Source: Clostridia bacterium
GTDB taxonomy: Bacteria > Bacillota_A > Clostridia > Oscillospirales > CAG-272
Assembly: GCA_017501175.1 (NCBI GenBank)
Contig: JAFVXK010000017.1
Span: 1-56,597, forward strand
Length of the DNA: 56,597 bases
Direction of reading: 5' to 3'
Shown: positions 8,411 to 15,852 of the stretch, one piece after another
Layout of the letters: each line of letters begins with the position of its first letter
Numbering within the stretch: position 1 is the stretch's first letter
Program-made: the position numbers and the translations under genes
The notes under the pieces: generated by a model
Told to the model about the DNA's origin: nothing
Databases searched by the model: none
The model's input: the letters and a program-made list of their open reading frames with translations, nothing else

Positions 8411-9976
8411 TTATATCTTTGAGGGGAAACAAACCTTGATTTCTGTTCCCTGTCCTTCTTCGCTGTTAAGAATTATACGCGCTTTATGATATGCCGCCGA
8501 ATGCTTAACTATGGACAAGCCAAGACCCGTACCGCCTATATTCTTTGAGTGGCTTTTCTCAACTCTGAAAAATCTCTCAAATACTCTATCCTGCTTGTCC
8601 CGAGGAATTCCTATGCCGTTGTCCGTCACTGTAAGCACAGCCTCGTTGCCGTCAAGGAATGCTCTGAGCTTAACAAATCCGCCCGGCTTGTTATATTTTA
8701 TCGCATTATCAGCAAGATTGTATATTATTTCCTCAACTATTTTAGAGTTTCCGGGCATGCGAACACGCTCGGTGTCGCAGGATATAGATATATCCTTTGA
8801 CGCTGCAACCCCTTCAAGACGCGCCGCCGTCTCCTTAACAAGCTCGTCAAGACGTACAGGCTCATCGTCATAGGGCATCTCGGAGCCGTCAAGTCTGGTG
8901 AGCTGTATTATGTCGCCGACAAGAACTATAAGACGCGCAGCCTCTTTATGTATGTTGTCAGCAAAATGAACCGCGTCCTCAGTCGAGGTAATTCCCGAGC
9001 GAATAAGCTCGGCAAATCCCGATATAGCGGTAAGCGGAGTTTTAAGCTCGTGTGAAACGTTTGAGGTGAACTCGCGGCGAAGCCTCTCGCGCTCGTCCTT
9101 TTCCGTGTCGTCTATAACGAGCACAATAGCGCCCTCAACAAGAGAATCCTGTCTGACGGGGCTCACCGTGATACTGTAAACCTTTTCTCCGGTACGGATA
9201 ACGTCGTACGCTACCTCTCCCTTGAGCGCTTTTACTATCGCCCCTCTGAAGCTTTCGGAATTATTTACAGAAAGTATGCTACTGGGAAGGTCACCGCTTA
9301 TTCCGAATATCCTTTTTGCAGCGTCGTTGCAGGATAAAATAACGGTTTTTGAATTTATTACCATTATTCCCTCGCCCATATTCGCCATTATAGAGGAAAA
9401 TTCCTCTTCCTTTATGCGAAGCTTTGCAAGCTGAAGCGAGAGCTTGTATCTCTGCTGAGAAAGTCTGCTTATCATCGGTCTTAGTTCTTCATAGACAACC
9501 GACTCATTTGGACTGTCAAGATTTATATTGTTTATCGGCTTCACTATACTGCGGGAAAGACTGTTCGCAACCAAAAAGGCAAGCAAAACAGCAATCGCGA
9601 ACAAAATGAGTGCCGTGCCAAGCATATCCATAAGAACGCTGACAAGCGGAGATTCTGCGGTTGAAACGACTAGTGTTGAGCCGTCGTCCAAAACGCTGGT
9701 GCAGGATAACGCCTGATTATCATTCGGCGCAGAATCATAAAGTACCGTGCCATCGAATGACGTCAGCACAATACGCACCCCATCGGCTGACACGCTCTCA
9801 AGATAATCCGCACCATAGGTTGATATTCCGGTGCTTATATACTCAAAATCTCTCTCAAGCTCCGCGACTATTCTTTTTTTATAGTGATTGTAGGTAAAAG
9901 CAAAAAATATCAGTATTGCGCTAAGCAATATTGCGAGCGCGGTCATGAATATGCTTTTAAATATTTTTGAAGTCAT
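8411..9976 (-). CDS. phoR: PhoR-type sensor histidine kinase
   Basis: A 521-residue membrane sensor kinase. There is a membrane helix near the N-terminus, an extracytoplasmic stretch of about 110 residues, a second helix (LILFAIAVLLAFLVA), a PAS domain (MANMGEGIMVINSKTVILS), the H-box VSHELKTPLTAISG with the phosphorylated His, the N-box NLADNAIKYN and ATP-lid glycines (GTGLGLSIV). The start is the ATG at 9976, which overlaps the phoP stop codon as ATGA; an upstream in-frame start would extend into phoP by 21 Arg-rich residues and is less credible. The phosphate role is inferred from the adjoining symporter and from PhoR-like architecture. Confidence 0.88.
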   Translation of the reverse strand: MTSKIFKSIFMTALAILLSAILIFFAFTYNHYKKRIVAELERDFEYISTGISTYGADYLESVSADGVRIVLTSFDGTVLYDSAPNDNQALSCTSVLDDGSTLVVSTAESPLVSVLMDMLGTALILFAIAVLLAFLVANSLSRSIVKPINNINLDSPNESVVYEELRPMISRLSQQRYKLSLQLAKLRIKEEEFSSIMANMGEGIMVINSKTVILSCNDAAKRIFGISGDLPSSILSVNNSESFRGAIVKALKGEVAYDVIRTGEKVYSITVSPVRQDSLVEGAIVLVIDDTEKDERERLRREFTSNVSHELKTPLTAISGFAELIRSGITSTEDAVHFADNIHKEAARLIVLVGDIIQLTRLDGSEMPYDDEPVRLDELVKETAARLEGVAASKDISISCDTERVRMPGNSKIVEEIIYNLADNAIKYNKPGGFVKLRAFLDGNEAVLTVTDNGIGIPRDKQDRVFERFFRVEKSHSKNIGGTGLGLSIVKHSAAYHKARIILNSEEGQGTEIKVCFPSKI

Positions 9977-10653
9977 CCGCGGGGGTCTCCTATTTTGTAG
10001 CCGACGCCGCGCACGGTTTCGATGATATCTCCGCCACACCCGAGCTTCTGCCTGAGCGTTCTTATATGAACGTCAACCGTTCTGTTCTCGCCGTCAAACT
10101 CATAGCCCCACACCTCTCTGAGTATCTTGTCACGAGTAAGAACCCTTCCTATATTTTCAAAAAGAAGCGTCAACAGCTCAAATTCTTTGTATGTAAGCGT
10201 AACGGGCGTCCCGGCAACCAAAACCTCGTGTCGCTCGGTTGAAAGCGTAACGTCTGCGCAGGAATATCTCCTTGTGTCCGCCTGATTGACGTCTGCTCTT
10301 CGCATAACCGCCTTAATCCTGGCAAGTAGCTCCATAACGCCAAATGGCTTCGTAACGTAATCGTCAGCTCCTATGTCAAACGCCGTTACCTTGTCAAACT
10401 CGGTTCCCTTTGCCGTCAGCATTATGACCGGAATTCTTTTTGTTCTCTCAACACGCCTGAGCTTTTCAAGCACCCGAAGACCGTCCTCCTCGGGAAGCAT
10501 AACGTCAAGGAGAATAAGGTCGGGCAAGCGCCTATCTACAGCCCGCCAAAACTCACCGGGTGTTTCAAACGCCACAGCCTCATTTCCGGTCTTTTCGAGC
10601 GAATAGGTTACAAGCTCGCGTATTGCGCCGTCGTCCTCAAGAAGATAAATCAT
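9973..10653 (-). CDS. phoP: PhoP-type response regulator (OmpR family)
   Basis: A 226-residue DNA-binding response regulator. The receiver domain has the acidic pair in LLEDDG (residues 4-9), the phosphoacceptor Asp in LILLDVMLPEEDG near residue 54, the Thr in MLTAKG and the Lys in VTKPFG near 105. The C-terminal winged helix shows TLTYKEFELLTLLFENIG, LTRDKILREVWGYEF and VDVHIRTLRQKLG. It is coupled to phoR by an ATGA overlap. The operon begins with the HD-domain gene 27 bp upstream, and its promoter region contains PHO-box-like repeats, so autoregulation is plausible. Confidence 0.88.
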   Translation of the reverse strand: MIYLLEDDGAIRELVTYSLEKTGNEAVAFETPGEFWRAVDRRLPDLILLDVMLPEEDGLRVLEKLRRVERTKRIPVIMLTAKGTEFDKVTAFDIGADDYVTKPFGVMELLARIKAVMRRADVNQADTRRYSCADVTLSTERHEVLVAGTPVTLTYKEFELLTLLFENIGRVLTRDKILREVWGYEFDGENRTVDVHIRTLRQKLGCGGDIIETVRGVGYKIGDPRG

Positions 10654-10680
10654 AAAACTCTCCGTTTCCAGCAGTAGAGA

Positions 10681-11340
10681 TTATATAAAATTCTGTCCGT
10701 TAATAGTCAGCTTGAAGGCAAGTCCGAGCATATCAGCGGATTTTCTGCACATTATCATTCGTCCAAGAAATATTTCAAAGTAATCCATTATCGAGCTTAT
10801 CTCGGTATCTATTTTTATTGAAAGTCTGACCTCTCTTTTTTCCTTGTCCATCTCAAGAGAGGTGTCAAAAACCGAATAATTAACTCTGTCGTGTATATCA
10901 AAAGTAGAGAAGTCGCGATTTCTTACTCTGGTCCTGCGGACGTCGGTCTTGTCCGCAATTATGAGAGCAGCAGCAACCGCATTCACCGCAACGCCCGTTC
11001 CCTCGTCGTGATTTCCTATCGCCGTCACAACGGTAGCTATTTCCTCGGGCGGCATTCCAAGATTGTCAAGTATTCTGAACGCCATGACCGCGCCGCTTTG
11101 CGAATGCTCCTCGCGGTTCACAAGATTTCCTATATCGTGAAGATACGCCGCGATTTTCGCAATCTCTACCGTGCGCGCATCGTAATCCAAAGCCTCAAGT
11201 ATTTCAGCCGCACTTTCAGCCACCTTTGTAACGTGTGCAAAGCTGTGCTCGGTATATCCGAGCGCTGAGAGTGATGCGTCAGCGGCAGTAATATATGTCC
11301 TTATATCCTCGTTTTTCTTTACGTCGTCAAAGCAAATCAT
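10681..11340 (-). CDS. HD-domain phosphohydrolase, first gene of the phosphate operon
   Basis: A 219-residue soluble protein of the HD superfamily. The metal-binding motif is AAYLHDIGNL near residue 85, after HSFAHVTKV that supplies another His, and further ligands can be seen in IGNHDEGTG and in the Asp of IIADKTDV. Such proteins hydrolyse phosphate esters, often nucleotides or (p)ppGpp-like molecules; the substrate here is unknown. The start is the ATG at 11340, with GGAGG six bases upstream; a GTG four codons earlier lies inside that ribosome-binding site. It is 27 bp upstream of phoP with no terminator between, so it is probably co-transcribed with the phosphate genes. Confidence 0.8.
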   Translation of the reverse strand: MICFDDVKKNEDIRTYITAADASLSALGYTEHSFAHVTKVAESAAEILEALDYDARTVEIAKIAAYLHDIGNLVNREEHSQSGAVMAFRILDNLGMPPEEIATVVTAIGNHDEGTGVAVNAVAAALIIADKTDVRRTRVRNRDFSTFDIHDRVNYSVFDTSLEMDKEKREVRLSIKIDTEISSIMDYFEIFLGRMIMCRKSADMLGLAFKLTINGQNFI

Positions 11341-11366
11341 ATCAACCTCCACACTACTCCTACTTT

Positions 11367-11395
11367 ATTATACCTTTTTTACATTAAATATTCAA
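11367..11395 (-). promoter_or_regulatory. Promoter of the HD-phoP-phoR-symporter operon
   Basis: Reading leftward: TTGAAT (11390-11395), 17 bp, TATAAT (11367-11372). About 10 bp upstream are TTAACA (11405-11410) and TTTACC (11416-11421), 11 bp apart. They fit a PHO-box half-array in the correct position for activation by PhoP. Confidence 0.7.
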
Positions 11396-11461
11396 TACCC
11401 TTTATGTTAAATCACGGTAAAATATATATTTTTTATTTCGTGGCAAAAATGCAGTAACCAC

Positions 11462-11490
11462 TTGACAAAAAGCCTTTTCCATGTTATAAT
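11462..11490 (+). promoter_or_regulatory. Consensus promoter of mgtC
   Basis: Perfect TTGACA (11462-11467), 17 bp, perfect TATAAT (11485-11490). The leader before the mgtC ATG is about 92 nt and begins with three TT(C/A)ACA repeats. Confidence 0.85.
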
Positions 11491-11519
11491 TTCACATATA
11501 ATTTAACATAGATTTAACA
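11491..11519 (+). promoter_or_regulatory. Candidate PHO box: three TT(A/C)ACA repeats
   Basis: TTCACA (11491), TTAACA (11503) and TTAACA (11514) start 12 and 11 bp apart, close to one helical turn. This is the pattern PhoP of Bacillus binds as TT(A/T/C)ACA direct repeats. They begin immediately after the mgtC -10 box, so bound PhoP would be expected to block mgtC. The identification is by pattern only, in AT-rich DNA. Confidence 0.45.
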
Positions 11520-11588
11520 CAACTCATAATTGATTATCATCTAAACAACATTTTTCATACTATGTAGATATGTCAAAAAGGAGATAAA

Positions 11589-12281
11589 ATGGAACAAATA
11601 CTTGAATTTTTACGGTCATTTAACGTTTGGACAGTCCTCATTCGCCTTGTGCTGTGCGTCGTGGTCGGCGGAATTATCGGTATGGAGCGAGGCAGGCAGG
11701 GACGTGCCGCGGGAATGCGTACACATATTCTCGTTTGTATGGGTGCTGCGCTCTCAGCTATGATGGGCTTCTTCATGACAGAAACGCTGGGCGCATCGGG
11801 CGACCCTATGCGTATCTCGGCTCAGGTCGTGTCGGGCATAGGCTTCCTCGGCGTCGGCACTATAATGCTCAAAGGACGCTTCCAGATAACCGGACTTACC
11901 ACAGCAGCAGGGCTGTGGTGCGCGGCAGCGATAGGTCTCGCACTCGGTGCAGGCTTCTACGAGGGCGCGTTGGTTGCATTCTTGTTAACGGTTGCAACCG
12001 TAACCTTTCTTCACAAGCTTGAATATAAATTTATTAAGCATTACAGACGCTTTGGTATTTACGTTGAAGTAACCTCGGATAAGGTTGTAAGACAGACAAT
12101 AGATGCCCTCTCCGGCAAGTTTAACATATCCGACGTACAGATAACTCTTCCGAGAAGCGGCACTACCGGAAACGTTGGCATAGAAATAAACGTCCACACC
12201 AAGAAAAACGATTCACCCGAAGAGGTTTCGAGAGAAATTGAAAAGCTCGACGAGGTTATCTTCGCAATAGAATCCATATAA
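11589..12281 (+). CDS. mgtC: MgtC/SapB family membrane protein
   Basis: A 230-residue protein with about four or five membrane helices in the first 145 residues and a cytoplasmic ACT-like domain after that. The MgtC signature is clear: GGIIGMERGRQGRAAGMRTH near residue 27, then MISAQVV-type and GIGFLGVGTIML segments and TTAAGLWCAAAIGLALG. Family members are linked to growth at low magnesium or to membrane energetics rather than to direct Mg transport. AAAAGGAGA precedes the ATG. It is monocistronic between a consensus promoter and a terminator, divergent from the phosphate operon. Confidence 0.9.
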   Translation: MEQILEFLRSFNVWTVLIRLVLCVVVGGIIGMERGRQGRAAGMRTHILVCMGAALSAMMGFFMTETLGASGDPMRISAQVVSGIGFLGVGTIMLKGRFQITGLTTAAGLWCAAAIGLALGAGFYEGALVAFLLTVATVTFLHKLEYKFIKHYRRFGIYVEVTSDKVVRQTIDALSGKFNISDVQITLPRSGTTGNVGIEINVHTKKNDSPEEVSREIEKLDEVIFAIESI

Positions 12282-12355
12282 TAAAACGCCATATAGCGAA
12301 GCTTCTTCAAAAACAGACGAAGAGCCCATTCATTAACGCAGGACAAAAATCGCAC

Positions 12356-12378
12356 GTAAAGCTTTGGCATAGCTTTAC
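12356..12378. repeat. Inverted repeat between mgtC and the cardiolipin synthase gene
   Basis: GTAAAGCT (12356-12363), a 7-nt loop, AGCTTTAC (12371-12378): a perfect 8-bp dyad without a T-run. It may be an extra 3' hairpin of the mgtC mRNA or a protein site. Confidence 0.4.
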
Positions 12379-12410
12379 ACTAATTTATGTCTATTTTCGA
12401 TAGAAGCTGA

Positions 12411-12437
12411 AAACCGCCGAAAAATCGGCGGTTTTCT
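12411..12437 (+). terminator. Terminator between convergent mgtC and cardiolipin synthase genes
   Basis: A 10-bp perfect stem AAACCGCCGA / TCGGCGGTTT with an AAAA loop, followed by a short T-rich run. The A-rich start of the stem lets it work in both directions, though the cardiolipin synthase gene ends about 100 bp away. Confidence 0.85.
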
Positions 12438-12538
12438 TCGTTATTACGTAATTTTTCGGTCGCTCCCCCGACGCTTGACTATTTGCATACGTCTATCCCG
12501 ACACAAGCAAACCTTTTGCATCAAATAACTAAGCCTTT

Positions 12539-14080
12539 TTAAAGTAGCGGCGCTAAAAAACGCATAATATTTTTGAGAGCCCACTCTGAAAAACTAAGCT
12601 TTGACGCGGTAGAATCCATCTCCTTGGATTTGGAAACGGTATCCATAAAGCCGTCGCGCGCCATCACTGCCATTCTTTGTGAATACATCCAAACAGCGCA
12701 TTCGAAATGATGGGCAAGACTTCTGTAATCAAAATTCAAGCTTCCCACAACAGAATAAATATCGTCTGAAACGACCAGCTTCTCATGTATGAAACCGGGC
12801 GTGTATTCGTAAATTTTGACACCCGCCGCCATCAAATATGGGTATGCACTCTTGGTCATAATCTTAACTATCTTCTTATCCGCGATAGCCGGAGTTATAA
12901 TTCTTACGTCAACGCCTCTGTAAGCCGCGTTTCGCAGAGATTCGGTAAGCTCAAAATCAATAACAAGGTACGGCGTTGTAATATAAACGTACCGTTGCGC
13001 CTGGTCTATAATGTTAAGGAAAACCTCCTTGCCAACCGAGCGAGGATAAATGGGATTTGGCCCTGAACCAAAGGGTATGAAATACTCTCCGTGAAGGCTC
13101 TCCCACTGTTCTTTTGAAGGAGGCAGAAGAAATCTCTCGGTATCCTCACAAACGCCGAGATTATACTGCCAATTTTGTAAATATAACTTTACAAATCCGA
13201 GAGCAGCCTCTCCGAAAATTCGCACGCCCCCGTCCTTCCAGTGTCCGAAGCGCATTTTTTTGTTAATGTACTCGTCTGCTATATTTATACCGCCCGTATA
13301 TGCTACCCTGCCGTCAATAACACAGATTTTTCGGTGGTCGCGGTTGTTATGAACGGTAGAAAGCTTTGGGTTAACCCGACCAAATCTGCGACAGTCTATC
13401 CCCTCGGACCGCAGACTCTTGTCGAATGACGAGGGAAGAGTTTTCATACAGCCAATATCATCATATAAAACTCGAACCGTAACTCCCAAGGAAGCCTTTT
13501 CCTTTAAAACATCGTATATTCCCGCCCACATTTCACCCTCGTCGATGATGAAATACTCAAGGAAAATATACTTCTGAGCACTCTGCAAATCCCGAAGGAT
13601 ATCTCTATACATTTCTTCTCCGTCGGTGTAATACCGCGTATCCGACGCTGAATAAACAGCAGCTATCGGGTCATCGCGCATTATCGCCATCGCCCTGCCC
13701 GCCGCAGAGCAATCCTCTTCTCCGAGCTTGGAGAATTTCTCGTAGTTTCGGTCACCCGTGTTAAGATTTTCAAGTATATGCTTGCCCAGACGGATTTCCT
13801 TTTTTGTCATTCTGCGCCCGTAAAACAAAAGGAACAGTAAGCCACCAAGAAACGGAAAAAGCATCACTACGGTTATCCAAGAAACCTTGTATTCTGGGTT
13901 TACGTTAGCATTTACTATGACAACGAGAATGAAAAAGTCTAAGACCAAGGCCGCGAAAAATACCGCGTAATAAATTCTTGATGCCTCAAGGAAGAGGTAG
14001 GTAAGAATAACTATATCCGCCAATATCATAAATGCCGATATAGCGTATCTTGAAAATAAAAGCCGACATAACTTCTTCAA
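12539..14080 (-). CDS. cls: Cardiolipin synthase (phospholipase D family)
   Basis: A 513-residue membrane enzyme that condenses two phosphatidylglycerol molecules into cardiolipin and glycerol. Two or three N-terminal membrane helices and a PLDc_N-like region are followed by two catalytic HKD motifs: NRDHRKICVIDG in the first half and FIHEKLVVSDD near residue 425. Each carries the His and Lys of the PLD mechanism and an acidic residue. TGGINIADEY and VGSLNFDYRSL follow them as expected. The start is TTG, supported by AGGAGGA nine bases upstream; the next Met lies inside the first membrane helix. It is transcribed alone from a recognisable promoter. Confidence 0.93.
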   Translation of the reverse strand: MKKLCRLLFSRYAISAFMILADIVILTYLFLEASRIYYAVFFAALVLDFFILVVIVNANVNPEYKVSWITVVMLFPFLGGLLFLLFYGRRMTKKEIRLGKHILENLNTGDRNYEKFSKLGEEDCSAAGRAMAIMRDDPIAAVYSASDTRYYTDGEEMYRDILRDLQSAQKYIFLEYFIIDEGEMWAGIYDVLKEKASLGVTVRVLYDDIGCMKTLPSSFDKSLRSEGIDCRRFGRVNPKLSTVHNNRDHRKICVIDGRVAYTGGINIADEYINKKMRFGHWKDGGVRIFGEAALGFVKLYLQNWQYNLGVCEDTERFLLPPSKEQWESLHGEYFIPFGSGPNPIYPRSVGKEVFLNIIDQAQRYVYITTPYLVIDFELTESLRNAAYRGVDVRIITPAIADKKIVKIMTKSAYPYLMAAGVKIYEYTPGFIHEKLVVSDDIYSVVGSLNFDYRSLAHHFECAVWMYSQRMAVMARDGFMDTVSKSKEMDSTASKLSFSEWALKNIMRFLAPLL

Positions 14081-14137
14081 TATATACTTCCTCCTGTGTC
14101 ATTGTCCTAAGAGTCCTGATAATTAGCCTATATAAAT

Positions 14138-14166
14138 ATTTTACAATATTTTTTTATGAAAATCAA
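14138..14166 (-). promoter_or_regulatory. Promoter of the cardiolipin synthase gene
   Basis: Reading leftward: TTGATT (14161-14166), 17 bp, TAAAAT (14138-14143), with a leader of about 50 nt. Confidence 0.65.
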
Positions 14167-14373
14167 GTGTTAAAATAAATCTGTGAATAATAGCTCAAAA
14201 AGTAAAAAACATGCTTTTCGAGAAAAACGCGTTCTTTGAGCCAAATTCGTTACCCTCTCCCCTCTATGTCAAGAAAAATTGTTTTATATCAAGTCGTTTC
14301 TCCCACCTTATAGCGTTTTAATGGGTGTATTGTGGTATTCATCCGCCACTTCTGCTTAGAGATAAGGTATAAA
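14167..14373. other. Intergenic stretch without a recognisable gene
   Basis: About 200 bp between the cardiolipin synthase promoter and the terminator of the surface-protein operon. I see no reading frame with a ribosome-binding site, no tRNA and no obvious repeat. Confidence 0.5.
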
Positions 14374-14398
14374 AAAGGCTGTCCTTTGGACAGCCTTT
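14374..14398 (-). terminator. Terminator of the cohesin/dockerin operon
   Basis: An 11-bp perfect stem (AAAGGCTGTCC with GGACAGCCTTT) and a 3-nt loop; reading leftward it is followed by a run of six or more T. It closes the two-gene surface-protein operon. Confidence 0.92.
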
Positions 14399-14417
14399 TA
14401 AAGTTGGTTGTTAATAA

Positions 14418-15770
14418 TTAAATGATGTTTTTCTTCTTAAGAACAACTATTGCTGCTGCAGCGCCTGCAACAATTACAACTACTGCAATAATAACGATTA
14501 CCACAGCGAGAGCGGAACTGTCGTTTTCAACAGTAAATCCAGCGTCGCAAGAACCGTTTGCAGAAGTAATCGTGATGGTGTAATCACCAGCGCTGAGCTT
14601 CTCGAGAGTAGCAGGCTCAAGAGTAACCTTGGTGCCGTCGTCGGTCTTCTCAAGCTTGTAATCGCTCTCACTAAGAAGCGCACCGTTAAGCTTAACGCTT
14701 ACGAAGTCCTCAAACTTAGCATTCGAGACGAAGCTAAGAGAAGTTTCGCTGCCCTTAACCCATATGGAGTCCTCGGGAACGGAAATCATCTTAGGAAGCT
14801 TGGGGATTACAAGAGAGGTAACCTCAACCTTGCTCTCGTTGAAGTGCTTACCGCATACCGAACAGAGATAGTGAGCAATTGTACCCTCCTTCTCGGTAGT
14901 AGCGGGAACCTTTGCAACGAGATTGCCGTAGTCGTGACCGTCAGCAGGAATAACAACGTCATCAAGAACGGTAACCTTGTCCTCTGCGATAAACTTACCG
15001 CAGGCTTCTCTCTCACAAATATAGTGAGCTACATTACCGGGCTTCTCGCAGTCCTGAGCGACAGCTCCAACGAGCTCGCCGCATATATGAGCGCCGTCTG
15101 CCTCGGTATAAACCTCAAGCACGTCGCCGCATCCCTCGTGAGTACAGGTGTAAACCTTCTTCGCGTGATTGTAGCAATCACCGGGAACGTCAGAAGCCGC
15201 ACCGTAGTTGTGAGCCTTTACTGCAGGAGTTTCCGGCATATTGATTACTGCGGCGGAGCTGTTATAAAGCTTGTAGCCTGCATAATCAACGTCAAGATTG
15301 TCGATGTCACCATCAAAGTTCTCGGAAACCTTGAACTTAAGAGTTACAAATGCGCCGGTCTTATCACTCGCGTAATCCTCACCAGTAGCCATAAGCCAAA
15401 CCTGAATCATTCCGGTTTCATTTGCATCATCTTTGGCAGTTATTCTCGAAAATGTAGCGGTTCCGTCTTTCTCGAAAATGTCACCGATATCCTCAGTAAG
15501 AATGCCTTGGAATTCAAGAGCATCTTTATCAAAGGCAACACGCACCTCGATATACTGAAGAGCACCGGGGTTCGAGTCAACGTTTACAACGAACTCGATA
15601 ATGTCGCCCGGCTTAACGGCAAGCGGGTCCTTGGACAATGCACTGTCAGACTCTACCTTAGCAGAAAGACTAAACTCGGAGCCCGCTCCCTCGGCGGCGA
15701 TACCAATCGCCGCCAGAGAGAACATCATAATAACAACCAAAAAAACTAAAGCGATTTTTTTGAGTTGCAT
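14418..15770 (-). CDS. Membrane-anchored surface protein with cohesin-like domain and Cys modules
   Basis: A 450-residue secreted protein. A signal peptide (Lys-Lys then ALVFLVVIMMFSLAAIGIAA) is followed by a cohesin-like beta-sandwich at about residues 30-165 (VKPGDIIEFVVNV, VRVAFDKDALEF, GAFVTLKFKVSE). Three Cys-module repeats follow (YTCTHEGCGDVL, AHYICEREACGKF, AHYLCSVCGKHF). Next comes an X2-like Ig domain ending in SAGDYTITITSANGS, and last a membrane helix near 418-443 with a Lys-Lys-Lys tail. The start is the ATG at 15770 after AAAGGA; an in-frame start 10 codons earlier has no such site. It lies 82 bp downstream of the giant dockerin gene, in one operon. It could be the cell-surface anchor to which the dockerin protein docks; that is inference. 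Confidence 0.78.
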   Translation of the reverse strand: MQLKKIALVFLVVIMMFSLAAIGIAAEGAGSEFSLSAKVESDSALSKDPLAVKPGDIIEFVVNVDSNPGALQYIEVRVAFDKDALEFQGILTEDIGDIFEKDGTATFSRITAKDDANETGMIQVWLMATGEDYASDKTGAFVTLKFKVSENFDGDIDNLDVDYAGYKLYNSSAAVINMPETPAVKAHNYGAASDVPGDCYNHAKKVYTCTHEGCGDVLEVYTEADGAHICGELVGAVAQDCEKPGNVAHYICEREACGKFIAEDKVTVLDDVVIPADGHDYGNLVAKVPATTEKEGTIAHYLCSVCGKHFNESKVEVTSLVIPKLPKMISVPEDSIWVKGSETSLSFVSNAKFEDFVSVKLNGALLSESDYKLEKTDDGTKVTLEPATLEKLSAGDYTITITSANGSCDAGFTVENDSSALAVVIVIIAVVVIVAGAAAAIVVLKKKNII

Positions 15771-15852
15771 ATTTTTCCTTTCAAGCCGCCGGAGCGGCAT
15801 ACATTGTGTTTATACGTCTTATATAATAAGATGTAGCCAATATTCGTTATGC

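Noticed and set aside
9977..10039. A 21-residue upstream extension of phoR
   Set aside because: It reads Arg-rich sequence inside phoP; the ATG at 9976 is coupled to the phoP stop codon.
11491..11588. A magnesium-sensing M-box leader for mgtC
   Set aside because: The leader is only about 90 nt, AT-rich, and has none of the M-box helices.
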